A DNA stretch of 64,000 nucleotides from UMGS1279 sp045630265. Its GTDB lineage: Bacteria; Bacillota; Clostridia; Oscillospirales; Acutalibacteraceae. Shown in pieces: positions 49,152-58,107 of the stretch (positions within the stretch are counted from its first letter, which is position 1; every line of letters begins with the position of its first letter). Location: the NCBI GenBank assembly GCA_045630265.1, contig JAZQSV010000005.1:6996-70995 (forward strand). Direction: 5' to 3'. The position numbers and the translations under genes were made by a program. Below the pieces are notes generated by a model. The model was not told where the DNA came from, made no database searches, and saw only the letters and a list, made by a program, of their open reading frames with translations.

Positions 49152-50594
49152 CTATTTGTAAGAATGCTTTTTAAGAAGCGAAAGACGCTCTTCCCAAAGC
49201 TGCTGGGAAAGGTCAACGTAGTATTTATGTGGTTTTTCGAAACGCTTAACCTCGTCCCAAAGTGTATCAACCTGCTCGCGGCAGTAGCTTGAAATTTCCT
49301 TTAAATCGGGGGAAGTGTAAACCTGCTCGCCTTTTTCAAAAATCTTAACGAGCAGTGGCTTGGCGGTAAAGTTCTCTACAACCTTACGCTTCCAAGTGTG
49401 GTCGGGGTCGAAAATTTCATAGGGTTTTGTATCATCAATAACCTCATGGTGGAGGGTAATAACGTCGGCAATGGCTTTATTAGTTTCGTTATCAAAAAGG
49501 CGCCATACCTTTTTGAAGGAGGGTAGGGTGATTTTAGCGGTATTTTCGCTAACTTTAATTTTGGGGATAATATTTCCCGCGCCGTTTTGGGTGGCAACAA
49601 GCTTGTACACACCGCCAAAAACGGCCTCGGAGGATGCGGTAATAAGGCGCTCGCCCACACCAAAGGAATCTACCTGCGCACCTTGATTTAGCATATCCTT
49701 AATAAGATATTCGTCCAAGGAGTTGGAAACGCAGATTTTACAGTCTGGATAACCTGCATCGTCAAGCATTTTGCGTACCTTTTTGGTAAGGTAGGTAATG
49801 TCGCCGCTATCAATTCTAATACCCATAGGTCTGATGCCCATAGGTTTAAGCACTTCGTCAAATACCCTAATTGCATTAGGAATACCCGATTTTACAACGT
49901 TATAGGTATCTACCAAAAGCAAACAACTGTTAGGATATTTAAGAGCATAGGTCTTAAATGCCTCGTACTCACTGTCAAACATTTGCACCCAGCTGTGTGC
50001 CATGGTGCCGGAAGCCTTGGAGCCATAGTCCATAGCCGATTTCACACAAGAGGTGCCTGCGCAACCGCCAATAACGGCCGAGCGTGCGCCGTAAACGGCG
50101 GCATCATATCCGTGGGCTCTGCGGGCGCCAAATTCAAGTACTGCCCGGCCTTTTGCTGCGCGGACAATTCGGTTTGACTTGGTGGCAATTAAGGATTGGT
50201 GGTTAATGGTAAGAAGCACCATTGTTTCAATCAAAAATGCTTCCAAAGCGGGACCGCGAACGGTAACTATGGGCTCATTAGGGAAAATGGGGGTACCCTC
50301 AGGTACTGCCCACACGTCGCAGGAAAATTTAAAGTTAGCAAGATAGTCTAAAAACTCTTCGCCAAAAAGGTTAAGCCCCCTCAGGTACTCTATGTCCTCT
50401 TTACTGAAGTGTAGGTTTTTAAGGTAATCAATAAGACCCTCCACACCTGCCATAATGGCATATCCACCTTCGTCAGGGATACGGCGGAAGAACATATCAA
50501 AGTAACAAACGGTATCCTTTTCCTTGGAATAGAAAAGGCCATTTGCCATTGTAAGTTCGTAAAGGTCCATAAGCATTGTTAAATTTTCTTTCAT
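49152..50594 (-). CDS. pncB: Nicotinate phosphoribosyltransferase
   Basis: 480 residues. It has the N-terminal MLMDLYELTMANGLF, the EFGARRAHGYDAAVYGARSA stretch, and the phosphoribosyl-site region MGIRIDSGDITYLTKKVR, all typical of NAPRTase. It makes nicotinate mononucleotide from nicotinate and PRPP, an entry point for NAD salvage. The frame opens at 50639, but ATG 50594 has AGGAG 8 bases upstream and starts right after the terminator at 50619-50651. Interestingly CinA (40645-43809) also belongs to NAD salvage. Confidence 0.93.
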   Translation of the reverse strand: MKENLTMLMDLYELTMANGLFYSKEKDTVCYFDMFFRRIPDEGGYAIMAGVEGLIDYLKNLHFSKEDIEYLRGLNLFGEEFLDYLANFKFSCDVWAVPEGTPIFPNEPIVTVRGPALEAFLIETMVLLTINHQSLIATKSNRIVRAAKGRAVLEFGARRAHGYDAAVYGARSAVIGGCAGTSCVKSAMDYGSKASGTMAHSWVQMFDSEYEAFKTYALKYPNSCLLLVDTYNVVKSGIPNAIRVFDEVLKPMGIRPMGIRIDSGDITYLTKKVRKMLDDAGYPDCKICVSNSLDEYLIKDMLNQGAQVDSFGVGERLITASSEAVFGGVYKLVATQNGAGNIIPKIKVSENTAKITLPSFKKVWRLFDNETNKAIADVITLHHEVIDDTKPYEIFDPDHTWKRKVVENFTAKPLLVKIFEKGEQVYTSPDLKEISSYCREQVDTLWDEVKRFEKPHKYYVDLSQQLWEERLSLLKKHSYK

Positions 50595-50618
50595 TTTGTT
50601 CACTCCTAAACTTTTAAC

Positions 50619-50651
50619 AAAAAGCGGACTGTTCTGCAAAAAACAGTCCGT
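50619..50651 (-). terminator. Intrinsic terminator after the Asp23 gene
   Basis: CGGACTGTT (50625-50633) and AACAGTCCG (50642-50650) with a T run on the minus strand, placed between the Asp23 stop and the pncB ribosome site. It could alternatively act as an attenuator in a pncB leader. Confidence 0.8.
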
Positions 50652-50706
50652 AAAATACGTATAAAACCTTTAGTACAAAGCGCTAAGGCGGACCTTTTAA
50701 GAAACT

Positions 50707-51057
50707 TTAAGCTTCCTTTTCGTCCTCAAAAACCACGTCGGCAACAACAACGTTTACGCGGGTTACGGCGCTTCCGGTCATACCCTGAAGTTTTTCTTTA
50801 ATGCTAAACTGTACCTTTTCGGCAACCTCGTTTACCTTCTTGGTTTCGTTTATTTTAATGTATGCGGTAACGTTAATAACGCCGTGTTCGGTGCTAACCA
50901 GAACAGACTTTGTGCTACCGTTTTTGTTGATTAGAGATTTTACTGTTGTGGGCTTTACAGCCATCGAGGCAACACCCGAGGTTTCAAGTGCGGCCATTTC
51001 TGCCATACGGGCAATAACGTCATTATTTATAGCTAGGCCAAAATTATTATCGTTCAT
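50707..51057 (-). CDS. Asp23/Gls24 family envelope stress protein
   Basis: 116 residues, a full Asp23 domain: NNDVIARMAEMAALETSGVASM, then a beta region VNVTAYIKINETKKVNEVAEKV-like (NVTAYIKINETKKVNEVAEK) and the VTRVNVVVADVVF end. The frame is open to 51102, but the ATG at 51057 has AGGAGG six bases upstream. These small proteins are linked to envelope stress and often lie beside spoIIIA or accC/nusB genes in Clostridia. It follows spoIIIAH by about 70 bases and ends at a terminator. Confidence 0.9.
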   Translation of the reverse strand: MNDNNFGLAINNDVIARMAEMAALETSGVASMAVKPTTVKSLINKNGSTKSVLVSTEHGVINVTAYIKINETKKVNEVAEKVQFSIKEKLQGMTGSAVTRVNVVVADVVFEDEKEA

Positions 51058-51128
51058 ACTGTGCCTCCTGATAACAAATATTACTAAATTATATATTATC
51101 ATTATAACACAATTTTTAAAAAGTACAA

Positions 51129-51686
51129 CTATTTAATTGCAACAATTTTAATTTTTTCTAAAGAAATTTCCATCTGGGAGGTTACGGCGTCTTGTATTTG
51201 CAGCGTCTGACTGTTTACCAGTTGTTCGCCCTTTACTATAACGGTTACACCTGCATCACCAATTACAACAACCGCCTTTTCAAATCCCTTCGATTTAACA
51301 AGGGTTTCAATGGCTGCCTCTTTCTCTATTCTAAGGGCAATTTCGGCCATCTTGTCAGTGGCGTTTTTTCTTGCCGATTCGTCTGCTTTTATATTTTCGG
51401 CGGTTTCTTTAAGCAGAGCAAGGGTTTCTTTTCTTGCGCTCTCCCTTTCGGCTATGGCGGTGGTAAAATAATCGCTTTCAGCGTTTGCGCTAACGCTCTC
51501 CCCCTCAGTTTCATTCATAACGTACTGAGTGTCTCCTAAATTTTTAACTGAGGAGGTAGGGTCCTCACCTAAAAATCCACCCTTGTCGGTAGAGTATTCC
51601 ATATTAAGCCATACCGCACCTGCAAGGGCGACCACAAGCCCCGCCATAACTATTTGTTTTTTACCGAATATTTTTTTCTTTTTCAC
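51129..51686 (-). CDS. spoIIIAH: Stage III sporulation protein AH
   Basis: 185 residues: a basic N-terminus, one membrane helix (KQIVMAGLVVALAGAVWLN) and an outside domain with the YscJ-like ring-building fold (SARKNATDKMAEIALRIEKE, AVVVIGDAGVTVIVKGEQL). In spore formers it sits in the mother-cell membrane, bridges the intermembrane space and binds SpoIIQ to make the A-Q channel. Last gene of the operon. Confidence 0.92.
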   Translation of the reverse strand: MKKKKIFGKKQIVMAGLVVALAGAVWLNMEYSTDKGGFLGEDPTSSVKNLGDTQYVMNETEGESVSANAESDYFTTAIAERESARKETLALLKETAENIKADESARKNATDKMAEIALRIEKEAAIETLVKSKGFEKAVVVIGDAGVTVIVKGEQLVNSQTLQIQDAVTSQMEISLEKIKIVAIK

Positions 51687-51713
51687 ATTAAAAACCCCTT
51701 TAAAATTAAACCT

Positions 51714-52256
51714 TTAAGATTTATTTGTAATACTTATTTTTCGGGAGGAAATTCCCAAAACAGAGCATACGGCATTTAAAATACCCGCCTCCTTTTTACT
51801 GTCAACCCCACTGCTTACAATGGCAACTCCGCGTATTGTGGGCTTTTTCTCGGTAACTACAAGCGGCTCTTCGCCGCCGTTTTTTGATTTTACTATTATG
51901 TAGGCGTTCTCGGTCTTCTCACTTTCCTTTGCTCCCGTTTTTTCTCCCCCGTCCTCGCGGTCGGTGTCGGTTTTTTGCTCGGCGGCATAGACGTATTCGC
52001 TGCCCGTTTCAAGGGTAACTGCCACAATGCAGTCGTTATCCCCCGTTATTGCGGTAACGATGTTTTTAATTTTATCTTCCAGTTCTGCACAGTACTCGCC
52101 GTCGGAATAGGAAGACATTGTGGGAGCAATTTTTTCCTTTTCCCCGTCCGAGAGGAAGATAAGGAAAAATGCAATAACCAAGATAATCCCCAAAATTCCT
52201 GCTGTTTTTTTATCTTTTAGTACAGCATCTTTTATCTTTTTAAAATAATCCGTCAT
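51714..52256 (-). CDS. spoIIIAG: Stage III sporulation protein AG
   Basis: 180 residues: cytoplasmic amphipathic start, membrane helix (TAGILGIILVIAFFLIFLS) and a ring-forming outside domain with the conserved PTIRGVAIVSSGVDS near the end. In B. subtilis it forms the large ring of the feeding-tube complex. The start overlaps the end of spoIIIAF by four bases. Confidence 0.93.
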   Translation of the reverse strand: MTDYFKKIKDAVLKDKKTAGILGIILVIAFFLIFLSDGEKEKIAPTMSSYSDGEYCAELEDKIKNIVTAITGDNDCIVAVTLETGSEYVYAAEQKTDTDREDGGEKTGAKESEKTENAYIIVKSKNGGEEPLVVTEKKPTIRGVAIVSSGVDSKKEAGILNAVCSVLGISSRKISITNKS

Positions 52257-52669
52257 TCTACCTCCGCCAAAAGTCCCGTTTGGGATTTTATAATTTCCCG
52301 TATTTTTTGCGCATCTTCCGCTTGGTCGGTCTTAACCGTTACTTTAGTAATACTTATGCCGCCGTCCTTTAAAATATCCGTATTAAAGTAAATTTCCTGA
52401 ACCTCTACGCCATAATCCAAGAGCAGTTCTGTTATCGCCCCTTTTAGTACAGCAAGATTTAGCTCACTTTCACCAGTTGTTTCTATCTTTTCGGCTTCAA
52501 ATTCAGGCAAGGAAAAATCGACCTTTAAAACCGCGCTTATAATACTCAGCATCAAAAAAAGAGCCATAGCGTACTGAAGCGTTTTTTCAAATCTGCCGTT
52601 TGGCGCCAAAAGGCGCAAGGCCGCTATTAAAATTGCGGCGGCGCAAAGACTTAAAACAAAATCTCTCAT
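52253..52669 (-). CDS. spoIIIAF: Stage III sporulation protein AF
   Basis: 138 residues: two N-terminal membrane helices (LSLCAAAILIAALRLLAP, YAMALFLMLSIISAVLKV) and a small outside alpha/beta domain (VEVQEIYFNTDILKDGGISI). The frame opens at 52753 inside spoIIIAE, but ATG 52669 has AAGG 8 bases upstream, just after the AE stop, and gives the usual protein length. Confidence 0.88.
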   Translation of the reverse strand: MRDFVLSLCAAAILIAALRLLAPNGRFEKTLQYAMALFLMLSIISAVLKVDFSLPEFEAEKIETTGESELNLAVLKGAITELLLDYGVEVQEIYFNTDILKDGGISITKVTVKTDQAEDAQKIREIIKSQTGLLAEVE

Positions 52670-52674
52670 AACCA

Positions 52675-53796
52675 TTACCTTAAAATTGTTCCAACCGAAA
52701 TTATGTATATTAAAAGGGTGAAAAACAGCGCACCCGAAAGCATAGACAGACAAAAATCCAAGCTTTTAAAAAGAGCAGTGGCTTCGTCCAGTAAAAAAAG
52801 TTCTGAAAGTGCGGTAAGCAGAAGCATAGAAGCCCGCCAACAAAGAAGTGTGCAAAGAAGGGGCAGAGTAATTACCAAAAGGGCAACGATACCGTAAATT
52901 CCTACACCCGTTTTTAAAATGTTCAGGCACCCTCCTGCGGTAGTAAGTGTTTCGGAAATAAGAGGACCCATAACCGGCAAAATACCACTTACTACAGATT
53001 TTGTTGTTCGAATAAGTGCCCCGTCGGTGGTTTGGGCAAGGGAGGTCCCAAGTCCTAAAATTGAAAGAAAAATTGCCGAAGCGGTGCCAAAGCACCACAA
53101 AACGGCGCTCTTAAGGGTGTCGCAAAGGCGGGAAACCCCCTTAATATCGGCGACATTTCCACAAATGCCAAGACAGGTTGCAGCCCTCACTGCGGGAACA
53201 AGAAAAACCGATAAAAAGTATGACATAAACTGGCAAACAGCCAAAACGGTAGCAGTCATTCCGCCGGCAGTTAGGATTTTACCAAGTGAAGATAAAATTC
53301 CGGCCAAAATGGGAATAAGCACCGTTAAAAAGGCCGAAAGAGTTTTGAGCAGCTCTGCCGTGCTTTCTATAAGCGTGGCTAGCGGGGAAAGCAAAACCGT
53401 AATAAGCATAAGGGTCAGAAAAATCCTTTTGCCGCCCGTATCACTCACCTCTAAAAGGGTGGAGCTTAAAAGGGAGAATACAACTATAATTCCCAAGACC
53501 GCAACAAAGGTTTTAAGGGGCGCTTTAAAGCCGTCGACAATGCAATTAAATAAAGTTTTAAACAGCTTTTTAAAGCTAAAGGCTTTAAGGGAATTTGGAT
53601 TTTTAAGGTCCAACCCAAGCTCGTCCAAAAGGGCCTTCGTTTCCTCGTCAAGCGCCTTTAAAATCTCTTCCGCTCCGCTTGCCTCAAACTGCATGTCATA
53701 CTGCGGATTTACGTCTTTTGCATCCTCTGCCAAAACAGGGGTGATTAAAAGGCATATCAAGGTTATTAATGCAAAAATCAGTTTAAGTGGCTTCAT
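52675..53796 (-). CDS. spoIIIAE: Stage III sporulation protein AE
   Basis: 373 residues. A cleavable-looking signal peptide (LIFALITLICLLITPVLA) is followed by seven or more membrane helices. Motifs such as AVCQFMSYFLSVFLVPAVRA and VSGILPVMGPLISETLTTAG are typical. It is the polytopic core of the mother-cell export apparatus during engulfment. Length is near the usual 390-400. Confidence 0.92.
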   Translation of the reverse strand: MKPLKLIFALITLICLLITPVLAEDAKDVNPQYDMQFEASGAEEILKALDEETKALLDELGLDLKNPNSLKAFSFKKLFKTLFNCIVDGFKAPLKTFVAVLGIIVVFSLLSSTLLEVSDTGGKRIFLTLMLITVLLSPLATLIESTAELLKTLSAFLTVLIPILAGILSSLGKILTAGGMTATVLAVCQFMSYFLSVFLVPAVRAATCLGICGNVADIKGVSRLCDTLKSAVLWCFGTASAIFLSILGLGTSLAQTTDGALIRTTKSVVSGILPVMGPLISETLTTAGGCLNILKTGVGIYGIVALLVITLPLLCTLLCWRASMLLLTALSELFLLDEATALFKSLDFCLSMLSGALFFTLLIYIISVGTILR

Positions 53797-53830
53797 TTCT
53801 TCTTCCTATAAAAACAAAATCCTAAATTTT

Positions 53831-54208
53831 TTAAAGCATTTCGGAAACGAGATCAAAGACAGAGTTTATAAGGGGTAGGGAAAGCAGAAAAACTGTAGCT
53901 CTTCCTGCAAAATCGATCTTTCCCGACAAAAGGGTTTGCCCAAAATCCTCACAAAGTTCGGTGGCAAATTTTGTTATATACAAAACGCCGAAAACCTTTA
54001 AAAGATATTTAAAAAGGGCGCTGTCAAGATTATAGCGGGAAAGGCTCTCAAAAAGTGTTTGTAAGGGTGAGTATACCCATCCTAAAACCGTAAGGGTCAA
54101 AATTACGCCCGCCGCCGCTAAGATAAGCATAGAATATTCAGGCAGACGGTGTTTCAATAAAAGTACCAAAATCAGGGTAATTATAGCGAAGGCAACAACC
54201 TTAAACAT
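53831..54208 (-). CDS. spoIIIAD: Stage III sporulation protein AD
   Basis: 125 residues with four membrane helices (VVAFAIITLILVLLLKH at the start; TVFLLSLPLINSVFDLVSEM at the end) matching SpoIIIAD length and hydropathy. A small membrane subunit of the same channel, 6 bases after spoIIIAC. Confidence 0.9.
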   Translation of the reverse strand: MFKVVAFAIITLILVLLLKHRLPEYSMLILAAAGVILTLTVLGWVYSPLQTLFESLSRYNLDSALFKYLLKVFGVLYITKFATELCEDFGQTLLSGKIDFAGRATVFLLSLPLINSVFDLVSEML

Positions 54209-54214
54209 ATCATT

Positions 54215-54412
54215 CTACCCTAAGCCAAAAAGTTCTTTTATTGTTTCAAAAAGGTCGGCTATAACTCCCACCACCATAAATAGCACCACCACAAGGCCTG
54301 CAAGGGTTGTAAGCATTGCCTGGTCCTCACGCCCCGAACGAATAAGCAGCTGGTTTAAAACCGATACAATTATCCCAATGGCGGCAATTTTAAATATAAA
54401 ATCAATGTCCAT
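54215..54412 (-). CDS. spoIIIAC: Stage III sporulation protein AC
   Basis: 65 residues, two membrane helices (IDFIFKIAAIGIIVSVLNQL, LAGLVVVLFMVVGVIADLF) with an RSGREDQA loop between them, the normal size and motif for SpoIIIAC, which resembles type III secretion export subunits. Confidence 0.93.
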   Translation of the reverse strand: MDIDFIFKIAAIGIIVSVLNQLLIRSGREDQAMLTTLAGLVVVLFMVVGVIADLFETIKELFGLG

Positions 54413-54435
54413 TTTAGTACCTCTTCTTACTCCCT

Positions 54436-54933
54436 TTAAATTAAAATAATAAAAACCAGAGCAGAAAGAGAAAAAGCAAGCCCAATATATAACCGCCCCT
54501 TTTTTTGAAACCTTTCTTTTGCTCTTTCCTCTTCGGCAGTAAATAAAGCAGAAAAATAATCTAAATTTGAAAGCTGCCCCTCTAAATCACTCCGCCCAAG
54601 GGAGTAAAACATATCGCTCACTGCCCCCACGTATCTTTTTGGGAGCACACAATCTCCCAAGCCCTCTATCGACGAAAAAATTTCGCTATATTCGGATTTT
54701 TCTAATATAACGCCAATAATTTTTTCCATTTCTTTTGAGCACTGTGGGGAGGATTTTATAAATTCTAAAATAACGCTAGGTTCGTTTAAGGAGTAACGCA
54801 TTTGCCCGGCGGTTAGATGAGTAAGTTTTTTAAATTCGCTTAAAATTCGGCACTCTCTGGAGAGGGAGAGGTACTTTAAAATACCTATGGTTATGGGTAT
54901 CAAAGACAGTATTAAAATACCTAAAAGCCGCAT
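54436..54933 (-). CDS. spoIIIAB: Stage III sporulation protein AB
   Basis: 165 residues: membrane helices at both ends (LGILILSLIPITIGILKYL, IGLAFSLSALVFIILI) and a helical middle related to GspF-type secretion platforms, including CRILSEFKKLTHLTAGQMRY. It anchors the ATPase SpoIIIAA to the membrane channel. It follows spoIIIAA by two bases. Confidence 0.92.
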   Translation of the reverse strand: MRLLGILILSLIPITIGILKYLSLSRECRILSEFKKLTHLTAGQMRYSLNEPSVILEFIKSSPQCSKEMEKIIGVILEKSEYSEIFSSIEGLGDCVLPKRYVGAVSDMFYSLGRSDLEGQLSNLDYFSALFTAEEERAKERFQKKGRLYIGLAFSLSALVFIILI

Positions 54934-54935
54934 AA

Positions 54936-55925
54936 TTAAAGCTCCTTTATATTTTGCATATTTGGTGAGGGCTCAGTTATATTTATAAGTTCACCCATAT
55001 CATCTAACCGGTAACTTTCAAAATTAAAACCTTCTTTTCTGTTCAAAAAAACCACCTTTTCTATAGCGCCGCTGTCAAGTAGTGCTTTCGTTTGTTCCCT
55101 TTTGTAAAGGTCGGAAAGAGCTCCTATATGGGCAGTGGTTATAATTTTAACCCCTGAATTCATAGAGGAAATTACTCCCCTAACCTCTTCCATACTGCCA
55201 AGCTCATCGAAGGCTATAACGTCGGGGAAAAGGGTACGAAGCGCCATTTCCATGCCCTTTGCCTTTGGGCAGGAGGTTATAACGTCGGCGCAGGGGCCCA
55301 AATCTATGGTGGGCACACCGCAGTGCATAGCAGCAATTTCACCCCTTTCGTCTATTACGGCCACCTTAAAATATTTGTCCTCAGTTCCGCTTGAAAGGTT
55401 TTTAATAAGTTCTCTTAAAAGGGTGGTTTTACCGCTTGCGGGAGGACCGCAAACCAATATGCCGCCGACCAAATTTTTTAAAAGGCAGGCGCAGGGAATG
55501 CGCACGGATTTTGCAATTCGTATATTTATGGAGGATATATCTTTTAGCGAGGATATACGGCCCCCTTTTAAAATGGTAGTTCCGCAAACGCCTGCTCTGT
55601 GTCCGTCTGGTAGTATTAAATAACCCTCACACAGCTCCTCTATATGGGAATATACCGCACCTCCGCACAGCCTTAAAAAGGTGCTCTCCATAAGTTTATG
55701 CGAAAATATTTCGCATTTTGACGTAGGGCGAGCAAACACCCCGCCACGCCCTACAAATAACTGCTCTTTGCCCAAGGTAATACAAAGCGGTCGGTTAGTG
55801 CGTAGCCGTATCTCCTCGGTTTCACATTTAATATTAAAGGGTAGTTCCCTTAAAAGCTCTGCCGTTTCGGCGGGTAAAATATTTATAAGGCGGTCAAACC
55901 TTTTAACCAGATATTCCTTGTCCAT
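54936..55925 (-). CDS. spoIIIAA: Stage III sporulation protein AA (secretion-type ATPase)
   Basis: 329 residues. Walker A GPPASGKTTLLRELI near 163 and Walker B VIAFDELGSMEEV near 237, with a family start ILPAETAELLRELPFNIKCE. Distantly related to type II/IV secretion ATPases; it powers the A-Q channel that feeds the forespore. It heads the eight-gene operon. A sigma-E-like -10 (CATAGATT, complement at 55951-55958) lies upstream, but I find no matching -35, so mother-cell control is expected from biology more than seen. Confidence 0.93.
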   Translation of the reverse strand: MDKEYLVKRFDRLINILPAETAELLRELPFNIKCETEEIRLRTNRPLCITLGKEQLFVGRGGVFARPTSKCEIFSHKLMESTFLRLCGGAVYSHIEELCEGYLILPDGHRAGVCGTTILKGGRISSLKDISSINIRIAKSVRIPCACLLKNLVGGILVCGPPASGKTTLLRELIKNLSSGTEDKYFKVAVIDERGEIAAMHCGVPTIDLGPCADVITSCPKAKGMEMALRTLFPDVIAFDELGSMEEVRGVISSMNSGVKIITTAHIGALSDLYKREQTKALLDSGAIEKVVFLNRKEGFNFESYRLDDMGELINITEPSPNMQNIKEL

Positions 55926-55993
55926 TTTTCGCTCCTTTAGGTTATATTAAAATCTATGCGGCACAGTTTATGGGTAGAACATAGGGGAAAAGA

Positions 55994-56030
55994 AAAAAGC
56001 AGTACAGACAATCTTGTCTGTACTGCTTTT
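55994..56030 (-). terminator. Intrinsic terminator of the DUF2130 gene
   Basis: AAAAGCAGTACAGACA and TGTCTGTACTGCTTTT around a four-base loop with T runs. It insulates spoIIIAA from the upstream DUF2130 gene. Confidence 0.9.
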
Positions 56031-56045
56031 AAGAGTTTAAAATTT

Positions 56046-57251
56046 TTAGTTTTTGTTTAGCTCATCAAATTTTGCCTTCATTGTGGGGTTGTGGGCAGTA
56101 AGCTTTTTTATAGAAAGGTCTTCAACCTTGTTATTGGCAAGGCGAAGATTGTTTTCTGAGGAAAGAAGCGCTTCCTTTGTTTTTTGAAGGTGATCAATTG
56201 TTTTGTCGATTTCATCGATGGCTTTTGCGAATTTTTCGCTTGCGAGGCGGTAGTTCCGTCCAAACTTCTCCTTAAAATCGTTCATATCCTCTTCGAAGTG
56301 TGATATGTCAATATTTTGGTTTCGAATAGTTATTAGCTCCTTGCGGTATTCTAAGCTGGAAAGGGCCGCATTGCGAAGAAGTGTAATCATAGGAATAAAG
56401 AACTGAGGCCTTATAACGTACATTTTAGGATATTTGTGTGACATATCCACAATTCCCGTGTTATAAAGCTCACTGTCGGCCTCAAGCAAAGATACCAAAA
56501 CCGCATACTCGCAGCCCTTTTCTCTTCTATCCTTGTCAAGCTCCTTTAAAAAGTCCTCGTTTTTGTGCTTGGTGGCGGTGGTTTCCATCTCATTTTTCAT
56601 CTCAAACATAATGGAAATAAATTCGGTGTTATTTTCATCAAATTCTCTGAAAATAAAATCACCCTTGCTACCGCTTTTTGCGTCGTTGTCCTTTTCGAAG
56701 TATGCGTTTTTAAAGCCGGTGGCACGAAGACGGTTAAACTCGGTCTCGCAGTGCTGCTCCAAGGTTTCACCCACCATTTTTGTAGACATTTTGGTTTTTA
56801 AATCTTTATAATAGGCAATTTGCTCATCCTTGGCGCGAAGCTTTTCTTCAAAGGTTTCTTTAAGGGATTTTTCCAGTAGGGCGGCTTCCTGTTTTCCGGC
56901 GGCAAGCTTGCTCTCTAGCTGCAAAACCTCTTTTTCCTTTTCGCTAAGCTGTTCCTTCACCGAGTTCTCGGCGCTTAAAACGGCAAGCTTTTTCTCGTTC
57001 TCACTGTTTAGAAGTTTTGATTTAAGCTCGGCAATTTCCCTTTCTTTCTCTGCCAAGGCCTCAGCCTTTTGCCGTTCGGCGTTCAAAGAGGCAACCTTCA
57101 AGGCGCTTTGCTTTTCGTTTTCGAAGGTTATTTTTTGCCCCTCTATTTCGGACATAAACTCCCTGTCGCGCACCTGCTTTACAATGGCGGCATAGCCGGT
57201 GCCATCTACCTTAAAAACCTCGCCGCATTTAGGACATTTAATTTCTTCCAC
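56046..57251 (-). CDS. DUF2130 protein with zinc-finger-like start and coiled coil
   Basis: 401 residues. It opens with EEIKCPKCGEVFKVDGTGYA (one CxxC pair), continues as a long charged coiled coil (about 50-165) and ends in the DUF2130 domain (KMSTKMVGETLEQHCETEFN, GSKGDFIFREFDEN, SIMFEMKNEMETTA), whose Asp/Glu/Lys pattern recalls a nuclease-like core. The frame is open to 57314, but a promoter lies at 57283-57311, so the GTG at 57251 with GGGGG 8 bases upstream is the probable start. The function of the family is not established. Confidence 0.85.
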   Translation of the reverse strand: MEEIKCPKCGEVFKVDGTGYAAIVKQVRDREFMSEIEGQKITFENEKQSALKVASLNAERQKAEALAEKEREIAELKSKLLNSENEKKLAVLSAENSVKEQLSEKEKEVLQLESKLAAGKQEAALLEKSLKETFEEKLRAKDEQIAYYKDLKTKMSTKMVGETLEQHCETEFNRLRATGFKNAYFEKDNDAKSGSKGDFIFREFDENNTEFISIMFEMKNEMETTATKHKNEDFLKELDKDRREKGCEYAVLVSLLEADSELYNTGIVDMSHKYPKMYVIRPQFFIPMITLLRNAALSSLEYRKELITIRNQNIDISHFEEDMNDFKEKFGRNYRLASEKFAKAIDEIDKTIDHLQKTKEALLSSENNLRLANNKVEDLSIKKLTAHNPTMKAKFDELNKN

Positions 57252-57282
57252 CGCATCTACCCCCAAAAGAATGGTTTTCTTT

Positions 57283-57311
57283 ATTTTACCATAAAAAAAG
57301 ATTGCTTTCAA
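57283..57311 (-). promoter_or_regulatory. Sigma-A promoter of the DUF2130 gene
   Basis: Minus strand TTGAAA (57306-57311), 17-base spacer, TAAAAT (57283-57288). Its position rules out starts above about 57276. Confidence 0.65.
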
Positions 57312-57376
57312 CAAAAATGTTCAAAACGGGATATATGGGAAAAATCAAGTATGTATTGGCGGCCGATAAAGACCGC

Positions 57377-58087
57377 TTATTTTTCACTATAAATTACAGT
57401 TACGTCGGGGTGGAGCTGCAAAACGGATGCAGGAATTTTTGGGGTTATGGGACCGAAAAATGCCTTTTCCAGAATATCCTTTTTCTCTTTACCGTTTGCA
57501 ATAAGCAGAACCTTTTTTGCGCCCATAATACCGCCCATACCCATTGTAATTGCTTTTCTTGGGACTTCTGCTTCGTTTTTGAAAAATCTTGCATTTGCCG
57601 TAATGGTGGAGGGGTCAAGGTCTACCATGTGGGTTTCCTTTATAAAGCGGTCGTCCGGCTCGTTGAAACCAATGTGGCCGTCAATACCAATGCCAAGCAG
57701 TTGCAGGTCAATTCCCCCTGCATTTTTAATGGTTTCGTCGTAAAGCTCACACTCCTTTTTAAGGTCGGTGGCGGTGCCGTTTGGAACAGAGGTGCGGGTA
57801 ATATCTAGGTTTATTTTTTCAAACAGATTGTGATTCATAAAATATCTGTAGCTTTGCTCATGCTCTGCAGAAAGGCCCACGTATTCATCTAAATTTATGG
57901 TTTGCACCTTGCTGAAATCCACTTCTCCCGATGCACATTTTTCTGCCATTTCCTTGTAGGTGCCAAGGGGCGTAGAGCCGGTTGCAAGGCCTAAAACAGA
58001 ATTTAGCTTCAGCGCAACCTGACCGCATATAACTGCGGCGGCTTTTTTGCTTAAAATCTCATAAGAATCTACGGTAATAAAGTTCAT
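57377..58087 (-). CDS. nagB: Glucosamine-6-phosphate deaminase
   Basis: 236 residues. LGLATGSTPLGTYKEMAE near 33, INLDEYVGL with the catalytic Asp, GIGIDGHIGFNEPDD and the late AITMGMGGIMGAKKVLLIA are all intact. Converts glucosamine 6-phosphate to fructose 6-phosphate and ammonia. Last gene in an amino-sugar operon with glmM and a hexapeptide-repeat protein, thereby balancing amino-sugar breakdown and wall precursor synthesis. Confidence 0.95.
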   Translation of the reverse strand: MNFITVDSYEILSKKAAAVICGQVALKLNSVLGLATGSTPLGTYKEMAEKCASGEVDFSKVQTINLDEYVGLSAEHEQSYRYFMNHNLFEKINLDITRTSVPNGTATDLKKECELYDETIKNAGGIDLQLLGIGIDGHIGFNEPDDRFIKETHMVDLDPSTITANARFFKNEAEVPRKAITMGMGGIMGAKKVLLIANGKEKKDILEKAFFGPITPKIPASVLQLHPDVTVIYSEK

Positions 58088-58107
58088 AAAAAATCTCCTT
58101 TAAAGTT

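Noticed and set aside
55926..55993. Complete sigma-E promoter for spoIIIA
   Set aside because: Only a CATAGATT -10 is visible; no acceptable -35 at 13-15 bases, so I did not annotate it as a promoter.
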